From contig CP136061.1 in the NCBI GenBank assembly GCA_032622095.1, positions 220,567,148 to 220,631,147 of the forward strand: a stretch of DNA of 64,000 nt, given 5' to 3'. Shown here piece after piece: positions 45,786 through 57,100 of this stretch. This DNA comes from Siphonodentalium dalli (Eukaryota; Mollusca; Scaphopoda; Gadilida; Siphonodentaliidae). Position numbers and translations under genes: made by a program. The notes beneath the pieces are model-generated. The model saw only the letters and a list, made by a program, of their open reading frames with translations, was not told the origin of the DNA and made no database searches. The first letter of the stretch is position 1. Every line of letters starts with the position of its first letter.

Positions 45786-45789
45786 AATC

Positions 45790-46080
45790 TATTAATTAAG
45801 ATTACAATTAGTAATGTTATTTGATATACCCACACTAATTTATTGAACGCGTTATCAGCTGTATATTATACCTTTGTATCAATGTTGGGGTCTATGAAAT
45901 CAATATGGATATACATGGTATGTGATACATACAAATGTGATTAATCTAATGTATGTGTGTCGGTAAATTTGATATTTGCTTTCAGAGGTTATGTTATTAC
46001 TGAAAGTAATATTCAGATTCATGGGTAAATATGAGATTTGTTTTCACAGGTTATGTGATTTCTCAAAGTGCTGGCAAATA
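45790..46080 (+). repeat. Module A of the repeat complex, left copy
   Basis: GATTACAATTAGTAATGTTA, ATGGATATACATGGTATGTG, ACAAATGTGATTAATCTA and TTTCACAGGTTATGTGATTT are found as reverse complements at about 61040-61300. Identity is high but not perfect. Confidence 0.85.
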
Positions 46081-46428
46081 CATACAAGATATATATACCT
46101 TTATTCGTGTATCTGGATATTACTTTGTAAAATCACATACCCTCTGAGAACAAATCCCTAATTGTTTTCCAAATATATTTGTTGAGAAAGTTTGAGTTTG
46201 TTTGTTGATTGCTTTAATTTTTTATAGTTTAAACCCCTAGACTATGTCACGTTATTATTTTAACAAGTGGAGCAAAGAATATACAGATTTGTCTACACTT
46301 GTTAAAAACAACCACTTATGTGTGCGTGTTGACAGGTACGTGAACTTGGTTATGCATATATCGTAAACATTCAGAAAACTGACAAAGTCATCATTCAGAG
46401 TTGGTTTGTTCTATTATAGACTTTGTCA

Positions 46429-47165
46429 GTATTATGGACACAGCTGCACAACATGCACCACAATAAGCACAAATTCATCCACAATACCAGACATGAAATT
46501 CTATAATCATGTACCAGACCAGAATTAAGAAATAAAGTTAAACTTAACCCTACCCCAAGATAATTTTCTTAATGCTTTCATTTTTATGCTTTATGCTACT
46601 CAACTTGAAAGGTCATTCAGACTAGTTGATATAATTCATACCATATATTGCAATGGTACTGCCAACGGTTTATGCAATCTCATCTTCGTTGTCAATATTA
46701 TAAAATGCGATGGTATCAGTCAATACCATTCCTGTGCAACATCTTCAGGACAGAATGGCTCAAACAGCTCAGGTTGCCTATCGGTCGTCTATCCATGAAA
46801 TGCTACATCGGGAGTGGTTGATTTGGCAACGGTTGTAAGTCTCCACTATTTTGCTATCATGTTGACTCATTTTGACTGTAGTAGGAAAGATTCCTCACAT
46901 ATCAGAAATATCAAGTTGATTCTCAAACTTCTGCTGGAACATTATCCACATAGCTTGATTAATTTTTATCGAACGTTGATCATATAAGGCACATGCTAAC
47001 TCCTTCTGTCACTTTCCAAAACCCAAATCCTGAATAAGCCATGACTTCCATATACTTTAATTTGTATTTCCAGCAATTTCCAGAAGAGTTTTTTTCCTTT
47101 TTGGAAGGTAATCATTATCCGTGAAGGAATGGAACCCAACAAGTGCATTATTCTGTATATTTGAC
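46429..47165 (+). repeat. Modules B and C, left arm of a ~4-kb inverted repeat
   Basis: GACTTTGTCAGTATTATGGA, GAAAGGTCATTCAGACTAGT and TGCTACATCGGGAGTGGTTG are complementary to sequences at 49998-50400. The part after about 47050 (TTCCAGCAATTTCCAGAAGA, GGAATGGAACCCAACAA) is complementary to 49620-49720. The reading frames in both arms are inverted repeats of each other and look non-coding. Confidence 0.88.
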
Positions 47166-47339
47166 ATATCGATATCACTGAATTGAATGATTGAATGCAC
47201 ATTAGCATCTAATTTGATCAACTATTGTCAGGGGGTTTAACGTTTCCTCCATTGTGCATAAACGCCATCAAGATGGCGAACTCTCTGACATGATTTCTCT
47301 ATCGATTAATATGTCCTTGATTTATTGCGGAAAGCGATA

Positions 47340-48990
47340 GCCACTCAGGTTACACAAGTACAAACAACCCACTAACATACAGTCACTCCATGTATACACC
47401 TAAACGCCACACAAATGACAAGTTAGTCACTCACTCTATGCACGTACACCTCACCCATGACCATATAGTCATTCCCTATACACCTATACACCACTTTCAT
47501 GATCATACACGATTGGTTAATACGGTCACTTCCCGTATACCTATTCGCCACACATATGACCAAATAGCTATTCAAGATATACATATACACCCATCCATGA
47601 TCATGGAGTCACTCCATGTATAGATATGAATCTCGTCAATGGTCATATAGCCACTCGCTTTATACACGTACCCCTCACCCATGATCATATACATGTATAT
47701 ATATATACTGTCATAGTCATGAGTCACCATGCAGGCACACCAGGTGACGATCATTCATGATCATACAGTCAATCCTTGTATTCCTATTTACCTCACCATT
47801 GGTCATGCTTCACTCCCTGTATTCATGTTTACCAAACTCATGGTATAATACCCACGCAACATATACATATACTCCCCAACCATGACTATAGAATCACTCC
47901 ATTTAAACATATGCACCTCACTAATGGTGATATTGCCACTCATTTTATACACATACCTCTCCATAACCTTACAACCACACTTGTGTATACCCGTACACCC
48001 TACACATGACCATACAGCCATGTTGGCACACCTGGTACACCCCTACACCTCGCCCTTGACCATATAGTCACACCCTGTATACCTGTTCACCACATTTATG
48101 ATCATACAGTCACTCCCCGTGTACCTGTTCACCTCACCATTGGCCATATAGTCACTCCCTGAAAACATATTCACCACACTATTGGCCATACAGTCGCTCA
48201 TTGTATGCCTTTTTGCCACATGAATAGTCATATAGCCACTCTTTATATACATGTACATATACACATGACGATCCACACGCTCGGCAATGACCATCCATCA
48301 TAATACAGGTACACATGCACATAATGACTGTCATTCCATGCACACCTATACGCATTACACATATGCACATCTATTTATCCATTCACCCCACCCATGATCA
48401 CACGGACAACACATGTACATGTATACATATACACCCACCTGTGACGACACGGCCACACAAGTTACACCTGTACACCCCACCATGACCATACAGTCACTCC
48501 ATATATACACAAACACGCATATGACCATTATCTACTCTCGTTATATACATACATTAATGGTCTAAATAATCGACTCCTTAACCACAGCAGAATTATGGGT
48601 AATTTTTCAGAATTTAGTCGGAAATATGGCTTGTTGCCATTCATCGGAGAGTTTCCCGATGAATGACAATAAGCGATATTTCCGACTAAATCCTGAAAAG
48701 TTACCCATAAATCTGCTATGGTTAAGGAGTCAATTACTTAGGGCTTTACTGTAAACCACAACAATGCCCATTCAGCCACATTAGGTACACATAACCATAT
48801 AAATATAGTCACTCTATGTATACCTATTCACCTCACACATGACCATACACTACTTGTATACTCATACATCTCACCATGACCACCCCATTCAAGAACATAT
48901 AGTTAAACATATATACCTATTCACATCATTCATGATCATACAATAACTCCCTTTATACATACTCACATCATCTATGACCATACGGTAACT
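47340..48990. repeat. Degenerate minisatellite, about 45-50-bp unit, interrupted by a MITE
   Basis: Units of the form CATGACCATATAGTCACTCC, then TGTATAC, then CTATTCACC(T/A)CAC repeat more than 25 times with many changes. The array stops at about 48549, is interrupted by a MITE, and resumes at about 48775 to 48990. It forms the loop of the 46.4-50.4 kb inverted repeat. Confidence 0.85.
48552..48751. mobile_element. pogo-type fold-back MITE, copy 3, inside the minisatellite
   Basis: TA at 48550-48551 and 48752-48753. Left CATTAATGGTCTAAATAATC, right end TTACTTAGGGCTTTACTG. Arms with ACTCCTTAACCACAGCAGAA and GGTAATTTTTCAGAATTTAG are complementary to the right half. 200 bp. Minisatellite units are present on both sides, so the MITE came later. 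Confidence 0.88.
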
Positions 48991-48994
48991 CTCT

Positions 48995-49430
48995 GGTTGC
49001 CATCTTGAACTGCACTCTGTATCAAGTTGATCAATTTTGATCCTAATGGGCCAGAATAGCCACAGATTATGATTCATTTCAGTTCTGCCCATTTATTAAA
49101 AACAAATATATCCAGTATCCCAAAAGAGTTTCTCGGCAAAATTCCATACGGTAACTTTAAAATTAATATCTTATGCCCCATAAGGATATGGGACAACCAA
49201 ATAGGACATTTAGTTGTCAGTTTACAATTTGTTACATTTTCGGAACAGCAGAGAATAATGTGTGTGATATATGTAAAAAAAAATGGTTGCCATTTTGGAA
49301 GCCATTTTGAGTAATTTGGTTTATAAACACATTAGTGTGACACATTTAAGGTAGATCAAAACAATAAACACCTTTCATACCAAAGATAGTTAAATTTTAC
49401 TTGATTTTTCCCCCGATATTTGTATCAAGT
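48995..49430. other. No recognisable gene
   Basis: Short frames only. AATGGTTGCCATTTTGGAAGCCATTTTG near 49282 is a local word repeat. It lies between the minisatellite and module C. Confidence 0.5.
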
Positions 49431-50400
49431 TTCTGGTAATGTCAGTGGTGACAAATTAAGTAAAAATTAACCAAGATGCATCAGACATGTTAGTGTTCAA
49501 TGTTTAGAAGGCAGAATTGCAAATTTTATACATCAACCACAACTTGTAAGCGATTGTGGGGCACTGGGGCAATATCTACCATTTTTAATATTTTGGCAGC
49601 CAAATATACAGAAGAATGGAGTTATTGGGTTCCATTTCGTCACAAGTAACAATTACCTTTCATCGTTTTTCCGAAAAGGAAAAAAAAACTCTTCTGGAAG
49701 TTGCTGGAAAGATGATCAAAATTTATGGAAGTCGTAGCTTATTTAGGAACGAATTGGGTTTTGAACAGTAACACGCTTAAAACAATCGAGAAGTTAACAT
49801 GTGCCTTATACATATATGGTCAACATTCGAGAAAAGTGAATTAAGCTAGATGGACAATGTTCCATTAGAATTTTGAAAATCAGCAGAAGGTAGTTGATCT
49901 TTCTGGACTTCCACAATGAAAGGAATATTTAATTTTACACTCAAAACGAGCCCACATGATACCAAAACAGTGGAAACTTGCAACTTTTGCCAAATCAACC
50001 ACTCCCGATGTAGCACTTCATGGATGGACGGCCTATAGGCAACATGAGTTGTTTGAACCAATCTTCCCTGAAGATGCTGCATAGAAATTCTATTGACTGA
50101 TACCATCACATTTGATAAAATTGACAGTGATAGTGAAGATGAGATTGCATAATCCGTGGGCAGTACTATTGCAACATATGGTATGAATTAGATCCACTAG
50201 TCTGAATGACCTTTCGAGTTGAGTAGCATATAGCATAGCATTGAAAGCATTAAGAACACTAACTTGGGGTAGGGTTAAGTTTAACTTTATTTCTGGTCTG
50301 GTACACCGTGCATGATTATAGAATTTCATGTCTGGTATTGTGGATGAATTTATGCTTATTGTGGTGCATGTTTTACAGCTGTGTCCATAAAACTGACAAA
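49430..50400 (-). repeat. Modules C and B, right arm of the ~4-kb inverted repeat
   Basis: C (49430-49740) is complementary both to 61310-61570 (AATATACAGAAGAATGGAGT against ACTCCATTCTTCTGTATATT) and, in part, to 47050-47160. B (49985-50400) is complementary to 46429-46860. One module therefore occurs three times in two orientations. Confidence 0.85.
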
Positions 50401-51130
50401 GTCATGGGAATTTTTCAGAAATTTTTCACTTAAAATTTAATAATAAAATTTTGTAGCTAATTTACCCCAAAAAATCAAATATTTAAACAGAATAGACTCT
50501 CCCATAACATAAACATTCTCAGATACATTCTAATTCCATGATATATGATAATACTCTGAATTGGTTAACAAAACGGAACCAAAATGGACCATTCTGACGT
50601 GACAGGTATTTTCAGATATAAAATCAGTTTTAGGGGAGGGTTAATTTTTTGAAAATATCTCGGCTTGATGTTGTGATGTTAATATAAATGAATCAGGTAT
50701 ATAATGCTGAATTTTGATATGTACCACTGAGAGCTTTATAACAAAAAATGAAAATTTATAGAAAATATTCTGGAAAACTTTTTTGAAAAAGCACTGCAAG
50801 TTATGCATTTTTTGCCATTTTTCTGAATGTTTTACAAAATTTGTTGGAGGATATCATTTATTGCACATCATTGATGTTAAGCAAAACCAGATAGAATAAA
50901 TATATGATATTCATGTATATTTTATTCGACATTTGTCTTGTTTTATTGGTTTTCCTGATTATACTGAAATTTGCAGGTCAAAAAGACTAAAAAGGTCAAA
51001 ACAATATATTTTCCACCTGCTCCGCACTGGATACCTCAATGTTTTGGAACCGCCATGGGGGCAAGGATAATTGGAGATAGCGTCCAAATTTCTACCCTTT
51101 CGATTGATACTAACCTCATCTGGGGCCGGT
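50401..51130. other. AT-rich spacer before the giant palindrome
   Basis: No frame or repeat of note. It ends where the palindrome begins, at ATACCTTTATTCGTG. CCTTTATTCGTGTAT also occurs at about 46100 in module A's flank. Confidence 0.5.
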
Positions 51131-51435
51131 CTAATATACCTTTATTCGTGTATATGAACAGTACTTTTCTATATACTTCTATAAAAAATGTCTGTACCTA
51201 TATTCGTATATCTAAATGCCATATATTTAGATACTTACTTAAAATGTTAATTTTTTTCAAAATACTTATTATATACAACAATTTGTGCATACACTAAATA
51301 ATTAGTCATAATTTGTATGGATCACAAATAGTTATACTTCATCAACAATCTTCAATATTATGATGCCGACTATGAAAATGGAATTATAAAAACTACAACT
51401 TAATTTAACTTTTTTTAATTTCAAACTCGAACAGA

Positions 51436-51747
51436 TCTAAAAATACAACACACAATGTATAGATATATATTAAATATATCAGACCAGATATACGGAAGCA
51501 CAATAACAGCACCAAAAATAGTTCAATTTCAATTGAGTAAGGAGTTCAGTCTAAATGAAACTGATAAAAAGAAATTTTGGTTAATTATTTAAAAAAAATA
51601 CAACACACAATATATAGATATATATTAAATATATCAGACCAGATATACGGAAGCACAATAACAGCACCAAAAATAGTTCAATTTCAATTGAGTAAGGAGT
51701 TCAGTCTAAATGAAACTGATAAAAAGAAATTTTGGTTAATTATTTAA
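51436..51747. repeat. 155-bp tandem duplication in the left palindrome arm
   Basis: AGCACCAAAAATAGTTCAAT occurs at 51508 and 51663, within copies of about 155 bp that are almost identical. The right arm has a single copy (about 60345-60500), so the duplication postdates the palindrome. Confidence 0.93.
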
Positions 51748-52379
51748 AACAAATATCTAACTATATTTGTTTTTTAATGAATATTTGTTTGTTTTTGTTT
51801 TTGTTTTGGTTAAAATGAGGAAGGAATTCAATCTAATTTTTTTAAAAGATGAAATTATTTTTCGAAAAGGGCTATAAAAATCGGATCAAACCATATTCGA
51901 ACTCGATCTGTATTTGGGTTGATAAACTCATATACAAAAATTGGTTTCGATCGTATACAAAATGTTTAGTAAAGTGAATAGACATACGGCTGAACGGACG
52001 GACGAACGGCTAGTGGTCAATCCGGACGTCGCCACTATGTGTATGTTTTAATGGGTACACATACAAATCATACAATATCAAACTATAGTGTGAAATAGAC
52101 TGAACTAAAGCAACAATAACAAAACAGGATTTTATTCCCCGTGTTGTTTGTTCAATGTTATAAAGTTCCCAAATCAGAACAGATCAGAGCATAAACAAGC
52201 CCTATGTATTAAACGGGTGGAATATCATCTCTGGGCCAGAGTAGAGATTTAAGGCATTATCCAAATACTCCAGAGGACAATTTCTCTCAACAATTACTAG
52301 CTCAACTCTGGTATAATTATAGCACCAAGGTACGTTAATTAAATTGTTGAGTAAACCAGTTCTACGTCAACGAGTAAAC

Positions 52380-54185
52380 TTTCTACACTCAACATTGAAA
52401 GTGAAGTCGATCAACAGTTTCTACTCAACATGGAAATTGAAAGATCATGAGTAAACACTTTCTACTCAAAACGTGAACGATCAAGAGTAAACACTTTCTA
52501 CTCAACATTGAAAGTGAAAGATCAACAGTAAACACTTTCTACTCAACGCTGAAAGTGAAAGATCAAGAGTAAACACTTTCTACTCAAAATTCAAAGTGAA
52601 AGAATAAGAGTAAACACTTTCTACTCAATATTGAAAGTGAAATCGACGAAGAGTAAACACTTTGTGCTCAACATTGAAAGTGAAAGATCAACAGTAAACA
52701 CTTTCTACTGAACGCTGAAAGTGAACGATCAAGAGTAAACACTTTCTACTCAACACCGAAAGTGAATGATGAAGAGTAAATGCTTTTATTCAACGCTGAA
52801 AGTGAAAGGTCAAGAGTAAACACCTTCTACTCAACATTGAAAGATCAACAGTAAACACTTTCTACTGAACGCTGAAAGTGAACGATCAAGAGTAAACACT
52901 CTCTACTGAACATTGAAAGTGAACGATGAAGAGTAAATGTTTTCTACTCAAAATTGAAAATGAAAGATCAACAGTAAACACTTTCTACTCAACGCTGAAA
53001 GTGAAAGATCAAGAGTAAACACTTTCTACTCAAAATTGAAAGTGAAAGATCAAGAGTAAATACTTTCTACTCAAAATTGAAAGTGAAAGATCAACAGTAA
53101 ACACTCTCTACTCAATGCTGAAAATGAAAGATCGAGAGAAAACACATTCTAATCAACATTGAAAGTGAAATAGATCAAGAGTAAACACTTTCTGCTCAAC
53201 ATTGAAAGTGAAAGATCAACAGTAAACACTTTCTACTCAACTCTGAAAGTGAAAGATCAACAGTAAACACTTTCTACTCAACGCTGAAATTGAAAGATCA
53301 AGAGTCAACACTTACTGCTCAACGCTGAAAGTGAAAGATCAAGAGTAAACAATTGCTACTCAATATTGAAAGTGAACGATCAAGAGTAAATGCTTTCTAC
53401 TCAATATTGAAAGTGAAAGATCAACAGTAAACACTTTCTACTCAACATTGAAAGTGCAAGATCAACAGTAATCACTTTCTACTCAACGCTGAAAGTGAAA
53501 GATCAACAGTAAACACTCTCTACTCAACGCTGAAAATGAAAGATCAAGAGAAAACACATTCTACTCAGCATTGAAAGTGAAATCGATCAAGAGTAAACAC
53601 TTTCTGCTTAACATTGAAAGTGAAAGATCAACAGTATACACATTCTACTTAATTCTGAAAGTGAAAGATCAAGAGTAAACACTTTCTACTCAACTCTGAA
53701 ATTGAAAGATCAAGAGTAAACACTTACTGCTCAACGCTGAAAGTGAAAGATCGAGAGTAAACAATTTTTACTCAATATTGAAAGTGAACGATCAAGAGTA
53801 AATGCTTTCTACTCAATATTGAAAATGAAAGATTAACAGTAAACACTTTCTACTCAACATTGAAAGTGAAATCTATCAAGAGTAAACACTTTCTACTCAA
53901 CATTCAGAGTGAAATCGATCAACTGTAAACACTTTCTACTCAACGCTGAAAATGAAAGATCAAGATTAAACAATTTCTACTCAATATTGAAAGTGAACGA
54001 TCAAGAGTAAATGCTTTCTACTCAATATTGAAAGTGAAAGATCGACAGTAAACACTTTCCGCTCAACATTGAAAGTGAAATCGATCAAAAGTAAACACTT
54101 TCTACTCAACATTGAAAGTGAAATCGATCAACAGTAAACATTTTCTACTCTCAACATTGAAAGTGAAATCTATCAACAGTAAATT
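52380..54185 (+). repeat. 41/43-bp satellite array, left arm
   Basis: Consensus word order: AGTAAACACTTTCTACTCAA, CATTGAAAGTGAAA, then either GATCAAG or TCGATCAAC, and AGTAAACAC again. Length suggests roughly 40 units. Units differ by substitutions and by the 2-bp GA/TCGA difference that makes them 41 or 43 bp. Confidence 0.97.
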
Positions 54186-54194
54186 GAGTAAAAA

Positions 54195-57100
54195 GGTGTT
54201 TACTGTTGATCGATTTCACTTTCAATGTTGGGTAGAAAGTGTTTACTTTTGATCAATTTCACTTTCAATGTTGACTAGAAAGTGTTTACTGTTGATCGAT
54301 TGCACTTCCAATGTTGAGTAGAACGTGTTTACTGTTGATCGATTTCGCTTTCAGTGTTGACTAGAAAGTGTTTACTTTTGATCGATTTCACTTTCCATGT
54401 TGAGTAGAATGTGTTTACTCTTGATCTTTCACATTCAATGTTGAGCAGAAAGTGTTTACTGTTGATCGATTTCACTTTCAGTGTTAAGTAGAAAGAGTTT
54501 ACTCTTGATCTTTCACGTTCAATGTTGAGCAGAAAGTGTTTACTGTTGATCGATTTCACTTCCAATGTTGAGTAGAAAGTGTTTACTGTTGATCGATTTC
54601 ACTTTCAATGTTGACTAGAAAGTGTTTACTGTTGATCGAATGCACTTTCAATGTTGAGTAGAACGTGTTTACTGTTGATCGATTTCGCTTTCAATGTTGA
54701 CTTGAAAGTGTTTACTTTTTATCGATTTCACTTTCCATGTTGAGTAAAATGTGTTTACTCTTGATCTTTCACATTCAATGTTGAGCAGAAAGTGTTTACT
54801 GTTGGTCGATTTCACTTTCGATGTTGAGTAGAAAGTGTTTACTTTTGATCGATTTCACTTTCCATGTTGAGTAGAAAGTGTTTACTCTTGATCTTTCACA
54901 TTCAATGTTGAGCAGAAAGTGTTTACGGTTGATCGATTTCACTTTTAATGTTGAGTAGAAAGTGTTTACTCTTGATCTTTCACGTTCAATGTTGAGTAGA
55001 AGGTGTTTACTGTTCATCAATTTCACTTTCAATAGAAAGTGTTTACTGTTGATTGATTGCAGTTTAATTATTGACTAGAACGTGTTTACTGTTGATCGAT
55101 TTCACTTTCAATGTTGTGAGAAAAGTGTTTACTCTTGATCTTTCACTTTCAATGTTGGTAGAAAGTGTTTAATGTTGATCGATTTCGCTTTCAATGTTGA
55201 CTAGAAAGTGTCAACTGTTTATCGTTTGCACTTTCAATGTAGAGTAGAAAGTGTTTATTATTGATGGATTGCTGTTTCGATGTTAGGTAGAAAGTGTTCA
55301 CTGTTGATCGATTGCACTTTCAATGTTGAGTAGGAAGTGTTTACTCTTGATGTTTCACTTTTAATGTTGAGTATAAAGTGTTTACTGTTGATCACTCTCA
55401 ATATTAATATTGAGTAGAATATGCTTACTGTTGATCAATTGCTCTTTCAGTGTTGAGTTGAAAATGTTTACTGTTGATCGATTGCACTTTCAATATTGAG
55501 TACAAAGTGTTTACTGTTGATCCATTTCACGTTCACTATTGAGTAGAACATGTTTACTGTTGATCTTTCACTTTCAGCGTTGAGTAGAAAGTATTTACTG
55601 TTGATCTTTCACTTTCAATGTTGAGTAGAACACTTTTACTCTTGATCGTTCACTTCTAATGATGAGTAGAAAGTGTTTACTGTTGATCGATTTCGCTTTT
55701 AATTTTGAGTAGAAAGCGTTTACTTTTGATGGATTGAACTTTCGATGTTGAGTAGAAAGTGTTTACTGTTGATCGATTGTTCTTTCGATGTTGAGTAGAA
55801 AGTGTTTACTGTTGATCGATTTCGCTTTTAATTTTGAGTAGAAAGCGTTTACTTTTGATGGATTGAACTTTCGATGTTGAGTAGAAAGTGTTTACTGTTG
55901 ATCGATTGTTCTTTCGATGTTGAGTAGAAAGTGTTTACTGTTGATCGATTGTTCTTTCGATGTTGAGTAGAAAGCGTTTACTTTTGATCGATTTCACTTT
56001 CCATGTTGAGTAGAATGTGTTTACTCTTGATCTTTCACATTCAATGTTGAGCAGAAAGTGTTTACTGTTGATCGATTTCACTTTCAGTGTTAAGTAGAAA
56101 GAGTTTACTCTTGATCTTTCACGTTCAATGTTGAGCAGAAAGTGTTTACTGTTGATCGATTTCACTTCCAATGTTGAGTAGAAAGTGTTTACTGTTGATC
56201 GATTTCACTTTCAATGTTGACTAGAAAGTGTTTACTGTTGATCGAATGCACTTTCAATGTTGAGTAGAACGTGTTTACTGTTGATCGATTTCGCTTTCAA
56301 TGTTGACTTGAAAGTGTTTACTTTTTATCGATTTCACTTTCCATGTTGAGTAAAATGTGTTTACTCTTGATCTTTCACATTCAATGTTGAGCAGAAAGTG
56401 TTTACTGTTGATCGATTTCACTTTCAATGTTGAGTAGAAAGTGTTTACTTTTTATCGATTTCACTTTCCATGTTGAGTAAAATGTGTTTACTCTTGATCT
56501 TTCACATTCAATGTTGAGCAGAAAGTGTTTACTGTTGGTCGATTTCACTTTCGATGTTGAGTAGAAAGTGTTTACTTTTGATCGATTTCACTTTCCATGT
56601 TGAGTAGAAAGTGTTTACTCTTGATCTTTCACATTCAATGTTGAGCAGAAAGTGTTTACGGTTGATCGATTTCACTTTTAATGTTGAGTAGAAAGTGTTT
56701 ACTCTTGATCTTTCACGTTCAATGTTGAGTAGAAGGTGTTTACTGTTCATCAATTTCACTTTCAATAGAAAGTGTTTACTGTTGATTGATTGCAGTTTAA
56801 TTATTGACTAGAACGTGTTTACTGTTGATCGATTTCACTTTCAATGTTGTGAGAAAAGTGTTTACTCTTGATCTTTCACTTTCAATGTTGGTAGAAAGTG
56901 TTTAATGTTGATCGATTTCGCTTTCAATGTTGACTAGAAAGTGTCAACTGTTTATCGTTTGCACTTTCAATGTAGAGTAGAAAGTGTTTATTATTGATGG
57001 ATTGCTGTTTCGATGTTAGGTAGAAAGTGTTCACTGTTGATCGATTGCACTTTCAATGTTGAGTAGGAAGTGTTTACTCTTGATGTTTCACTTTTAATGT

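Noticed and set aside
46586-50329. Two related frames MLYATQLERSFRLVD on opposite strands
   Set aside because: They are the two arms of the inverted repeat (module B). Similarity is explained by shared DNA, and the frames break outside the common part.
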